The notes beneath the pieces are model-generated. The model was not told the origin of the DNA and made no database searches. It worked only from the letters and a program-made list of their open reading frames with translations. Shown here piece after piece: positions 10,080-18,959 of a stretch of DNA of 27,969 nucleotides. Position 1 is the first letter of the stretch; every line of letters starts with the position of its first letter. Where the stretch lies: NCBI GenBank assembly GCA_033557675.1, contig JAWQRM010000162.1, positions 1 through 27,969 on the forward strand, in the 5' to 3' direction. The translations under genes and the position numbers were made by a program. This DNA is from Coptodactyla brooksi. Lineage: Eukaryota; Arthropoda; Insecta; Coleoptera; Scarabaeidae.

Positions 10080-10175
10080 TGAAGGTTATCATTTCTTTCC
10101 AGTTTTGTACCTTTATGTATCATAGATCATTCTCTATGTCTTCCATCCATTTCTTCCTGGGTCAGCTGATGGTCA
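10080..10175 (-). pseudogene. Fragment of a non-LTR retrotransposon reverse transcriptase 3' end
   Basis: Reading the minus strand from about 10160 gives WMEDIENDL, one stop, then YIKVQNWKEMI. This is the pattern (RW.DDIE.DL..+.V.NW+..A) at the very end of many insect LINE ORF2 proteins. No complete domain remains. Downstream bases to about 10000 may be the LINE tail. Confidence 0.5.
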
Positions 10176-10180
10176 ATTGA

Positions 10181-11100
10181 TACAAGTATCTCAACCAGCT
10201 AAATTGATATTTTTTATAATATGCGGTATATTCAGTGGTACTTTTGTTGTTAAAATAAAATTGTACAAGTAAATTAGGAAACTGCACTTGTATATATGGG
10301 TTGAGATAAATATGGAAGACATTTTTAATCCTAAACCATGCAATATGAGAACATCTTTTGACTGTCAATGATTCATTATTTATTTGAATTCATTATTGTG
10401 CTTGAGCAATTCAAAATCCATAACACAAATATTGAAGAGAATACTGTTAATACATTATAGAGAAATCAGAAAATTTTCAATCACTTGCCATCCAATTCAT
10501 AGGTATGGGTGGAGTACTTATCCACTATTAATTTTTCTTCATGTCACTCAATGAGAGGACAAAGAAGGCAAGTATTTGATTTCTTTGCAAACAAATACTT
10601 CGATAAGCCTCCCCTGTAGAATAGTTGTTTGTCACCAGTTGATTGGTACAATTAACCTAATTTTTAAAAAAGAAAAAAATTTAAACAAAAATCGTCTATA
10701 TATAATTGCAATAGTAGTAACATAGACAGTCCACAAACATAAAGTTATTGCAAATATTATTAATGATTTTCAATCAACCAACACAAACATCATCAATCCT
10801 GTTCCAGAATTTATATTCGCTGCCGTACTTAGATAATTACCAGAAATTTAAGAATTAAATGCAGCAAATATTTTTTACAATTTAATCACAGATGTGATAC
10901 AAAATATAACACTGCATATGTATTTCTCCAGGAAATGCTCATAATACTAATAGTAGTATTAAGCGTTAGTATCGCTTATGAAAGAAAACTGTTTAGGCTG
11001 ATAACTTGAATATCATCGATCTACACTCAGTTGCATCTAAAATGTCTTTAGTAACAGAACTCTTAAGAAGAGAAATTGTCAAGAATTACTAATAAGTAGA
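10181..11100. other. Unassigned noncoding sequence
   Basis: No gene, exon or named element was recognised on either strand. If DHX38 is intact, this lies in its intron 6. Confidence 0.4.
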
Positions 11101-11378
11101 AATCGGATTATATGCACTATAAAAATTTCAAAATAAGCATGCAAATATGCAAGGAAAAACGTCCAAATATGCACTATCAAAAGAGGCAAAACTAGGTTGT
11201 AGATCAATTTTTTTTTAATGCCAACATATAATAATAGAAAATATTAAATTTTACAAAAAGGAGTAAATAAATACCATAATTAAATTAATAGTTTTTATGA
11301 CAGTACACTACAATACACTTTTCTGAATTTCCAATGGAAAATTTGTGATGTCATTTAATAATATTATTATAAATAATA

Positions 11379-11640
11379 TTATTTAAAAATAATATTAATT
11401 TGTATGCAGAAAATAACCTCTCTACATCTACAGAGGTCAAAGAGCAAAATTTGAAGTTTGACGCCATGTCGTGTTATTACCGGTTCTGGAGGTAATGGTA
11501 ATTGTGGAAGATTTTCTTTGTAAACTTGAATTCGTGACGGCATTTTTAAAACGGCACTTGTAGGGTATGACCAGCTTTTATCTGGCATGGAACAGCAGTA
11601 GATACAAAGACATATTTTTTCATCCATACAAGAATCAGGA
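11379..11640 (-). pseudogene. hAT-type (DUF659-like) transposase fragment
   Basis: The minus strand encodes AVLKMPSRIQVYKENLP followed by LPLPPEPVITRHG. This is the well-known '...KAPSRIQ.FK...LPLPPEPVITRWG' block of hAT-family transposase-like proteins common in insects. The usual Trp after ITR has become His and the frame degenerates at once. About 200-270 bp downstream on the element's strand (11113-11177) is a cluster of ATATGCA/GCAAATATGCA words. Such clusters often mark the subterminal part of hAT elements, so the copy may span about 11100-11640. Confidence 0.65.
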
Positions 11641-12795
11641 AACTGTACATTCAGTCAAAAATCTGTGCTTTCAGCAGCTAGTCTCCACATCTGTTAAAAC
11701 ATCTTCATAAACATACGAACATAAATAAATGGCATATGAATATGACAGATAATTTTTTCGAACTGTTGATTCTTCTGGGTCTATCTGATTGGTGCAATAC
11801 TTTTCTAGAAATTTTCTGCATATTTCATTATTTAGTTGATTGAATTGAATATTGCATTCTACAAAGAAGTCAACTCTTTAAAGAACTCAGTTTTTTTTGT
11901 GTAGAAACAGAAGGTGCTATTTGAATCAGTAGTTGTTGACGATTAACTGAAAGCATATTTCTTTCAGTTAATTGAAGTTTCATTAAGACATGAAGTGAAG
12001 TAATTAATTGCTTTTTAATAAACAAGGAAATAAATTGACCTCCGAACAGGAATCGAACCTACCCAATCCTTGACGATTCCTTTTCTTATTGTTTACACAT
12101 AAGTCAACATTCTGAGTGACAACAATTTTCTGGTTTTACTACTTGCAGAAAGTTGCAAACACTTCAATGAAATTTAAATTTGAGTTAAATATCTAAAATA
12201 CCACAAAAATTATCACAATATGCAAAGGGTTTTATGTATTTTTAACAAACCTAGAAAGAATGTCCAGGATGCAAAGAATTCAACTTGCATTACCTGATGT
12301 AGTGGACCTTGAAGTTTTATTTTTCATATTTGATCATTAAATTCTTGATTTTTTGTAATTTTTTTAAAATAAAATTCTCTAAATCCCCTAAAAAGTTAGT
12401 CCTCCATTGAAACATTCTTCTGATCTTGTCAGCAACATATCAACAGAAAAGTTTCTTTTCCACTTTTTTTGTAAATAATGCATGCTTTTACCAATTAATC
12501 CCCTAATATTTCCTAATGTATTTCTGAAAAACAACCTTTACATCAAAATGGATTTCTTAATTTAGTAAGAACTTTATTGCACATAGTTTGCAATTTTGAG
12601 TATCAACAAGTCAAAATTACTGTTAGAAAACAGTTTCCTAGAAGCTATTTTCTAATCCCAATCTATTTTTGTAGAGTTTTGACATATTCCCAGAGATGGA
12701 ATCACAATGTGCTAGGATATCATATATACAATGGTATTACCTCACAATTCAGATACTTTTTATTCACCTCTACTTTAAATGTAAATATCACTTAC
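11641..12795. other. Intron 6 of DHX38 (start) with no further gene
   Basis: This is the sequence immediately downstream, in transcript sense, of DHX38 exon 6. No continuation of the helicase and no other gene was recognised. A tRNA-like B-box fragment lies at 12041-12065. Confidence 0.5.
12041..12065 (-). repeat. tRNA-derived SINE fragment (B box)
   Basis: The reverse complement holds GGTTCGATTCC, a perfect pol III B box, followed by TGTTCGG. No A box or cloverleaf is visible at the right distance, so it is a fragment of a tRNA-derived SINE or a pseudo-tRNA and not a functional tRNA. Confidence 0.45.
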
Positions 12796-12989
12796 CTCAC
12801 GCAGCAATCCAAACAACACATCAGTACTCAGGGAACGTTCGTGAGCTTCATCCATGATTATAGCACTGTAGTGGTCCAAGTCAGGCTCACGGAGACTCTC
12901 ACGCAGCAAAATACCATCTGTCATATATTTTATTACTGTATGCTCAGTGGTACAGTCCTCGAAGCGGATTGCGTAGCCTACGTCATCAC
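12796..12989 (-). CDS. DHX38: DHX38/Prp16 exon 6 (DEAH box)
   Basis: Residues about 580-644 of the predicted protein. It carries GYAIRFEDCT, the KYMTDGILLRES block (motif Ib region) and the helicase motif II IIMDEAHERS (DEAH at residues 626-629), and ends LLFGLLRE-like as LFGLLRE. The acceptor is CCTTTAG|GT and the donor GAG|GTAAGT at 12795 is canonical. The next expected segment (the V-x-x-R...DLKLIVTSATMDA motif III exon) was not found anywhere to the left. Intron 6 is therefore very long or the locus is broken. Confidence 0.95.
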
Positions 12990-13048
12990 CTAAAGGCAAA
13001 AGATTTTAAATTAAAAAATTGTCTTGCTTCCCTTAGAAATGTACTTGC

Positions 13049-13201
13049 CTAACTGCGTACCCATTTCATCGCTCACACGTTTTGCAACTGACATAGCTGC
13101 AACACGTCTTGGTTGCGTACACCCAATCATGCCATATTTACTATACCCGTCTTCATGTAAATACTGAGTGAGTTGGGTAGTTTTTCCACTACCAGTTTCA
13201 C
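13049..13201 (-). CDS. DHX38: DHX38/Prp16 exon 5 (Walker A, motif Ia)
   Basis: Residues about 529-580. The exon begins with the second and third bases of the first Gly codon of GETGSGKT (Walker A/motif I, residues 529-536). It continues through TQYLHEDGY and CTQPRRVAAMSVAKRV (motif Ia) to MGTQL and a split Gly. The donor is TTAG|GCAAGT, so the following 59-bp intron (13048-12990) is of GC-AG type. Using the nearby GT (GCAA|GTACAT) would shift the frame and hit a stop at once. Confidence 0.95.
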
Positions 13202-13252
13202 CTAGGAAATAATTTGTAGACAAATAATAGTGGAACATTATGAACATCTTAC

Positions 13253-13492
13253 CAACTATAATAACTACTGAATTTTCTCTAATAACATTTAAGAGCTCTT
13301 GTCTAACAGCAAAAACAGGTAAATATCGTCGTTGCTCTGAAATTGTTTTCTTTTTAGAAAATTCACTTACAGCTTCTGTTTTTGTCATATGTTCTGCAAA
13401 CTTTTGATCGGTCTTATAGTCTGCACTATCATCGTCTTTGTTGTATCTAGCATCTTCTTCATCTTCTTTCTTTTTAATTCCCATAATATTAC
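13253..13492 (-). CDS. DHX38: DHX38/Prp16 exon 4 (pre-helicase segment)
   Basis: Residues about 449-529. It contains the conserved run leading into RecA1: DYKTDQKFAEHM, SEFSKKKTISEQRRYLPVF and AVRQELLNVIRENSVVIIV, ending on the first base of the P-loop Gly codon. The acceptor is TTTTTAAG|GT, completing a Gly codon split with exon 3. The 51-bp intron that follows (13252-13202) is GT-AG, a multiple of three, and has no stop, so an ORF finder reads straight through it. Confidence 0.95.
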
Positions 13493-13566
13493 CTTAAAAA
13501 AATATTCAAAAACCTATTAGTCAGTACTCTATTATGATATAGTCAGTGAATTTTAGATAAATCCAA
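13493..13566. other. DHX38 intron 3, exon-proximal part
   Basis: Intron 3 runs from 15788 to 13493 (2,296 bp) and holds the hAT-end-like patch, hairpin, LINE remnant and SINE listed separately. No further coding sequence was seen in it. Confidence 0.6.
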
Positions 13567-13650
13567 CTAGGACCGCTCTTAGGCATAAGGCAAGCGATTT
13601 TCATTCAAGCACTTAGAAAATGTTTAGAGGCCGCTAAATGGGGGTGTCAT
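13567..13650. repeat. Possible hAT element terminus
   Basis: The sequence AGGACCGCTCTTAGGCATAAG followed by GAGGCCGCT and AATGGGGGTG resembles the G-rich ends of insect hAT elements (CAGGGxCGxTCTTAGGC...). No matching inverted end was found in the window, so this is tentative. Confidence 0.3.
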
Positions 13651-14273
13651 AATCTGAACTTAGCGTTGCCAAATTTGGCTATAAAAGTGGAAATATAGAT
13701 GAAACAAATGTGTTTAGAATTAGCTAGCAACCTTTCTATACATTCTTCCAGATGAAGTTACCAATTCTCTGGAAATACTGTCAAAGCTTTGTCAAAAGTA
13801 TCAATAATTTTTCAATTCAATTTTTCAAACCTAATTGATTAAGTTTTATTTGCTTATAAGCATTAATCAAAAAAGACTTGTTCTTAATCTAAGCTAGTTG
13901 ACGATTTTGGCAAAAACAATGCACAAAAGATTAATCTTTAATCCATTTTTCTTGCGATTGGCTCAATGTGTATAATGTATGATCATTTAGATAATGCATA
14001 TTAAATTGTACTTTATTATGTATATCACTTAATGGAGAAAGGTCAGATATTGAATGCAATTTTATATTCAATACGCGCATAATTTTTATACCATTCCTAA
14101 GATTTTCAGGTGTAGGTGATAATGCAGTGCACTCCAGAAATGTATAAGGGCAGCCCTGGATAAAACCAAGTCACTTTAAATTTCCACCCAGAAGATAATG
14201 TCTAATTTCAGCATTCTTTCACCATACTCCTGCAGACATGCAGAATAAAGTTAGCATACGGAGACAATCCTTG

Positions 14274-14296
14274 TAGTTGACCTCAAAGGTCAACTA
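14274..14296. repeat. Perfect 10-bp hairpin
   Basis: TAGTTGACCT-CAA-AGGTCAACTA is a perfect inverted repeat with a 3-nt loop inside DHX38 intron 3. It lies just upstream of the LINE remnant. Confidence 0.8.
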
Positions 14297-14349
14297 TAAT
14301 GGAAAGTTGAACAGAAGTTTGAGAAGAATGTTTGACAAAATAGAAGGGA

Positions 14350-14960
14350 TTTAAAGGGAATAATATTCTTCGTCTATATAGTTAAAGGCATTATGTTCTA
14401 TGCAGCTGAATAGAATAAAATGCCATATATAGGGAGTTGAAGAAGCAAGAAAAATTAGAAAGGATTCAAGAGAAATATATTAAATGGGTTTTAAGGTTGG
14501 TCAAACGAGCATACAATAAATAATCTTAACCTTCATAGGACGGACTATATCAAGTGGGCTATAAAAAGACATGGGGTATTAGCAAACCCCGGACCGTCCT
14601 ATGAAGGTTGCTATGAGGATAAAAAGAAAGCAAATCTGAAAAATTACATAGTATAGGGCAGAGTAAAATGTGTGTGGGAGAAAAAAGATTTCTTTTAATG
14701 AACTAAGTTATACAAGTAGAGAAAAAGAGCAGACAGAATGAAGGAGACTCTAATCTGGCAATAATTACAAGAGAACAAGGGTCACAGGAATAGGATATAT
14801 ACAACATAATAAACTATTCACGATATTACTTGAAATATGGGGTATAAGATGATGAGAAGAAGAAAGTAGAATGTGCAGGATGTGCACACAAAATAAGGAA
14901 ACCTATAAATGTCTTTGCATTTACAGGACGTGATATACTCCTTCAGCGAAACCAGAATTT
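14350..14960 (+). pseudogene. Decayed non-LTR retrotransposon reverse transcriptase C-terminus
   Basis: Fragments appear in the order expected after the RT domain of an insect LINE ORF2. KGIMFYAAE (14381-14410) corresponds to '...MLYGAEIW'. KLERIQEKYIKWVLRL (from 14449) corresponds to the 'LEKIQEKYIKWVLGL' helix. A cysteine block MCRMCTQNKETYKC (near 14870-14911) corresponds to the '+CR.C....ET..H' zinc-binding region. All are broken by stops and shifts. It lies in DHX38 intron 3 in antisense orientation to the gene. Confidence 0.65.
14528..14609. repeat. Perfect 16-bp inverted repeat inside the LINE remnant
   Basis: AACCTTCATAGGACGG (14528-14543) and its exact reverse complement (14594-14609) flank 50 bp. 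It falls between the IQEKYIKW and cysteine blocks of the LINE remnant, where no such repeat is expected from coding sequence. Confidence 0.85.
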
Positions 14961-15047
14961 ATTTGGTGTTTTTGATCAAAAATCATTACACAAGTCATAA
15001 AAAACTATAACGAAGCTAAACACAAAAAATCTCTTAAGAATAACTAC

Positions 15048-15073
15048 AAGCGTGGGGTACCAGCGTGGGGTAC
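15048..15073. repeat. Two-copy 13-bp tandem repeat
   Basis: Two adjacent copies of AGCGTGGGGTAC with one linking base. This is a small GC-richer island in AT-rich intron sequence. Confidence 0.7.
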
Positions 15074-15134
15074 AGGTGTTTTTTTATAAGTTTTTTGAGC
15101 AAGAAAAATAAAACGATGACTTTTTGAAGAGTGG

Positions 15135-15210
15135 GAGAGACCCTTGCATAGCTCAATGATCAGAATATCTGCCTTGAAAGCAAAAGGTTACAAATTCGAT
15201 GTAGAAATAA
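15135..15210 (+). repeat. tRNA-derived SINE head
   Basis: It contains an A-box-like TAGCTCAATGATCAG (15149-15163), an anticodon-arm-like ATCTGCCTTGAAAGCA and a weak B box GGTTACAAATTCGAT (15186-15200). Spacing is right for a tRNA-derived pol III promoter. The acceptor stem does not pair, so it is not a functional tRNA. A close relative lies on the minus strand at 21990-22070. Confidence 0.6.
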
Positions 15211-15788
15211 TTCTGGAATTGGCAATTATCGGAATTTGAATAGTAGTACACAAATCGCATTTTTTAGTTTCTTTAAATAGCAACCTCTTTGCAAACTGAA
15301 TATAAGAAAACATATGACATAAAATATCTGTTTAAAATAGGAATTTGTAGATAGCAGTAGTTTTAGCCTGCCAATTGAAAACTTCCAATTTACACTTCTT
15401 TTTCAAATGAGGATTTGCTCTTTCTGCATGTATGTCCAGTCTTGTAGTAGTATTCTGATTTATACTACAATTTGTTTCATAAAAATATACTAAATTTTAT
15501 AACTTAAACTTGGAGCAGTATGCTCCAATTTTAAACTTTTATCCTCTAATTTTAAACTGTATATCCACTTCTATTAATAAATGGACATATGTTTTTCTTT
15601 AGTGCAGTACCAATCACCTAATAATATGACCATATCTATCTCTTAGAACTGCTATTAAACTATTTTAATCATGAAAGCAAACTTAAAATAATTTCTTTAA
15701 GTATGTAAATACCAGAAGCAATAAAACCTCTCAGACCAATTTTTATGTCATTTCAGCATCGCTAATTAACACCACATATTATTGTTAC

Positions 15789-15913
15789 CTATAGTTGTTC
15801 CACCTAGCTCCCAATGCTTTTTCTGTGCCTTGCGACGTTCTTTTTGTTCTCTGTAGACCCTAACCAGGTGTGATCCTTTTCTAGCAACCATAGCCATGTC
15901 GGACGTCGGATCT
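15789..15913 (-). CDS. DHX38: DHX38/Prp16 exon 3
   Basis: Residues about 407-449. It reads DPTSDMAMVARKGS, VYREQKERRKAQKKHWE and LGGTTI, ending on the first base of a Gly codon. It matches the Prp16 linker 'DATSDLA.+ARKGS...REQ+ER+KAQ..HWEL.GT..G'. It opens with a 1-base codon remainder after ATTCAG (intron 2, 15995-15914, 82 bp). The donor is G|GTAACA. Confidence 0.95.
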
Positions 15914-15995
15914 CTGAATACCAGAATTAAATTTCAAATGCTGTTCAACCTATGCGTTGATGATAATTTCAAAAACAATATTTATGTTAATTTAC

Positions 15996-16302
15996 CTTAC
16001 TGGTACAACTGGTTCTGGTTGTTTAGTAAATACAATTCTTCCATCTAAGAATGGAGGTACTATATTGTGAACCAGTAGATGAACTCTATCCACTGATTCC
16101 TCATCAAAATCTTCGCTAAAATCTATTGAGTGGACAACACCAGAGGTGATCATTCTGTTCCTCTCCCAAAGCTCATTATCCTTGTTTATTTGTCGTTGTT
16201 GTGCCGATAACCTCTTCTTTCTGCGTTGTTCCAGTTGTTCTTCCTTCTTCTTTGTGTACTCATCACTGACGGTAGCAAATGGATTGTTTTCATCATCATA
16301 AC
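15996..16302 (-). CDS. DHX38: DHX38/Prp16 exon 2
   Basis: Residues about 305-407. After the TTCAG acceptor it completes the Gly of '..MDEG|YD' and reads YDDENNPFATVSDEY, a Lys/Arg/Gln-rich helix (KKKEEQLEQRRKKRLSAQQR) and NKDNELWERNRMITSGVV. It then runs DEESVDRVHLLVHNIVPPFL, DGRIVFTKQPEPVVPV and a split Arg. This is the conserved Prp16-specific region between the RS-like N-terminus and the helicase core. The donor is AAG|GTAAAT. Confidence 0.95.
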
Positions 16303-16667
16303 CTGAATTTTAAAAGTCGCATTATGATAAAATACCATTGTTTTTTACAATTGGACATCATGATGATGGATTCTCCTCACACCAGAAGAGAAAACAACAC
16401 CATTTTTAGTGATCAACTTTGGATTTTTTATATGTTGAACAGTTTTATATACCTTAACGAATTAAGATATTTTTAAGCTAATTTTGCTATATTTAGAGCT
16501 TCTTCTAACCATCCTTGCTCTCAATTTTTATATCTTATAACAGTTTTATGTTAATATAACATTGATTAACTAATTAACATGCTTGTTAATATCAGACATA
16601 AACCATAAATTTAAAAATCTCGAAACTAAACCAGAAAGTTAATGACTATCAATTTTATTATTACTTA

Positions 16668-16797
16668 ATTGTAGTTTTCGGGGTTTTTTGGCCGTGGTCT
16701 AGTATCTTTTCTTCTACTTCTTTCTGACGTTTCATCAGCTGCTGTGGCTGACATCTTCAGAGGTCGGTCAATTCTGTTGTTGCCGTAGATGGTTCGA
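16668..16797 (-). repeat. Left arm of the foldback element
   Basis: It is about 90% identical to the reverse complement of 17045-17170. The RNA-like fold on the minus strand lies at 16723-16762, with stem GTCAGC/GCTGAT. Confidence 0.85.
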
Positions 16798-17044
16798 CCT
16801 ACATTGAAATATACAAACACAAGAATAACATCAACCGCAAAGAATAAATACTTAAGACTAAACCCAGCATGTATCCCTGCCCGTACTCGACCTACACGCT
16901 ATGACGCACAACAAGCGGCTGGATCCAGTACGACCTCAGCCAACCAATCAGGAACGAACGCAACCCAGCCATTCACCAGCAATATTGACAGATATAGATC
17001 TGTCAACATTATATCAAGATCAGACGAGATTGAGCAATCTAGAA

Positions 17045-17170
17045 GATCAAACCGTCTACGGCAACAACAGAATTGACCAACCTCTGAAGATGTTAGCCCC
17101 AGCAGCTAACGAAATGTCAGAAAAAAGATAAGATACTAGACCACGGCCAAAAAAATCCAAAAACTACAAT
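17045..17170 (+). repeat. Right arm of the foldback element
   Basis: It is the partner of the left arm. The plus-strand fold lies at 17083-17121: outer TCTGA/TCAGA, box CTGAAGA (17084-17090), inner stem GTTAGC (17092-17097) with GCTAAC (17105-17110), then GAAA (17111-17114). Confidence 0.85.
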
Positions 17171-17900
17171 CATGTCAACTCCAGCCGTTAAAGCCTTAGT
17201 GCACATTTATTATTACTACTATACATTAAACTTGAAAACACAAGTATTATTTAAGTATCATTAAAGATACGCTAAGTATTCTTAAAGATTTATTGATTAA
17301 AAACAACTGAAGAGAGAAAAATCAAACAATACATTAACCTAACTATACTCTGCAATTATCGTTAATTGCAGAGTTGAGTAATAGTAAAAATAAATTTTAT
17401 CTTTTGCCATTCCTAGCTAATCTTTTTATGTGTAATTTGAAAACAAATTAAAAACACACTTAAGTATTTCAGAAATTTTAGAATTTGGTTTACGTATGTA
17501 GATTTGTTTTCGCGATTTTCGATAACAAAAAACAAAATGTTCCCTTAAAGGAATAAATTCACAATCTGGAACCACCTCTCCTAGATGGACGTTTATGATC
17601 AAAAATATGAACAATAGGAAAAAATGGTAATACCAAACAAATTAATAACTTTACATTCTAAGTTAAAACAAATGTCACCACTATTTTAGTGTAGTGGTGA
17701 CATTTGACTTTGTTACGAAGCCAAAGCTTCTAGACATTCAACATTAACTTTACAATATAATCATTATTTGCAACATACAATTATGGCACTCAATACTATG
17801 TTAGAGAGCCTACTAAGCTTCCTGAGCCTACTAAACTTCCTACTGAATCGAGATAGATAAAATAGAGAACTTAAATGTAATGAACATTTAGCAGATCAAC
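17171..17900. other. DHX38 intron 1 sequence with two hairpins
   Basis: No coding sequence recognised. It contains an 11-bp-stem hairpin near 17348-17374 (ACTCTGCAATT / AATTGCAGAGT) and the 15-bp perfect hairpin at 17669-17706. A short open frame at 17426-17614 on the minus strand resembles nothing known. Confidence 0.4.
17669..17706. repeat. Perfect 15-bp-stem hairpin
   Basis: CAAATGTCACCACTA (17669-17683) and its exact reverse complement (17692-17706) enclose an 8-nt loop. This may be the core of a small inverted-repeat element or a structured intronic RNA segment. Confidence 0.9.
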
Positions 17901-17949
17901 GAGTTTTACGAAAATCTAAAATATACATAACAGCTTAAGGAACAATACT

Positions 17950-18240
17950 CTTAAAATAAACTTATGTCAAGAAACTACTGCAAGAGCTAAAATTAAAGAA
18001 AGTTCCAAACTATTTAATAAACTAAAATATGATAAAATTGCCAAAATAATGTTTAACATATCTAAAAAGATCAATTTTAAAGCAACCTATACCAATAACA
18101 ATACAATTAAAAGCTGGTGAGCTAATCTTAAAGATAAAACAGATTTAATTGATAAATCTGGGGATTTATAAAATTTATTATTAAAAACTTTTAGCTCACT
18201 TCAAACATAATAGACTAGCTAAATCCAGAGTAGCCTTCCA
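17950..18240 (+). pseudogene. Penelope-like retroelement fragment (end of RT, start of GIY-YIG domain)
   Basis: The plus strand gives SKKINFKATYTNNNTIKSW, a stop, ANLKDKTDLIDKSG, a one-base frame change, and IYKIYY. Further on comes FKHNRLAKSRVAFHIA. This follows the arrangement 'F..NN+++..L.N.KDK......SGIYKI.C..C...YIGQT....RFKEH' seen where reverse transcriptases are followed by a GIY-YIG endonuclease. IYKIYY is the GIY motif. The YIG part and its surroundings are lost. Stops and shifts make it inactive. Identification is by motif pattern only. Confidence 0.55.
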
Positions 18241-18959
18241 TATAGCTACTTAAAGCAAAAAAACAGTTATAAAACAAATTAATACATATAACGAACTGAC
18301 GTGGTTGAAAGCCTACAAATACTTCAACACAAAAATAAAAAAATTTATGACAGTACTGGATGAGGTACGTAAGCACCACACAAAAAGTTAGGGATTTACA
18401 TGCATGGAAAACCATGGATGTGTGAAGAAGAAAAATACAAAAACGAACGTATTTTTCAGTCACTAGATATATTTTACATTGCATTTTAGGTTTGTACCCC
18501 CATAATATTCACTTGATTGTATTTTCCCTAACCTAATACATTTTATATTATTATGCAGAAACAATAATGATTAGAGTAAATTGTGTAATATCATTTTATT
18601 ACGTTACAGAAAATTTTATATAAACAACTGTATAGAAGTTTTATATTGTAGTATGAGTACTAAAAGCTTTTTATTTATTTTAGTTATTTTTATTTAATTT
18701 ATTTATTTATTGTGATATTATGCAAAAGGTTTAAAGTTCAGCTGACTTGTTGGTCTTCCACTTTAACCTATTTAACTGATTCTCTTCTAAAGTGAATGCT
18801 GCAATTTCATTTCAAATTTTTTCAAAAAACTAAAAAATTAAATGCATAAAATGCAAAAAAATAAAATTTGCAGGGGAGAGCCCTGTTAATTTAGTATATA
18901 CATTTAAATGACTATCAATGGATAAGATTAGATATTAAAGTATTTTACGAACTAAAATA

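Larger units (their letters stand above)
16668..17170. mobile_element. 503-bp foldback element with ~126-bp inverted arms
   Basis: The left arm (16668-16797) and right arm (17045-17170) are inverted copies. They begin ATTGTAGTTTTCGG / ATTGTAGTTTTTGG and share GGCCGTGGTCTAGTATCTT, CATCTTCAGAGGT and TCTGTTGTTGCCGTAGA. Each arm, read outward from the centre, holds CTCTGAAGATG, a short stem-loop, GAAA and GTCAG. The 247-bp middle (16798-17044) is GC-richer than the flanks. It contains a plus-strand open tail ending at 17074-17076 (with RTRPTRYDAQQAAGS and RRSNRLRQQQN) and a perfect TTGACAGAT-ATAG-ATCTGTCAA palindrome. It inserts in DHX38 intron 1. It may be a foldback made from inverted ends of a Penelope-like or related retroelement. 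The family is inference. Confidence 0.8.

Noticed and set aside
12577..12993. Plus-strand open frame of 138 codons
   Set aside because: Its 3' half is the antisense of DHX38 exon 6, whose sense reading is unmistakable. The rest shows no family features.
13202..13484. Continuous reading through the 51-bp intron as one DHX38 exon
   Set aside because: It would insert 17 residues directly before ETGSGKT of Walker A. Good GT and AG signals and family conservation favour splicing.
15135..15210. Functional tRNA gene
   Set aside because: The A and B boxes are recognisable but the acceptor and T stems do not pair. A SINE head is the better reading.
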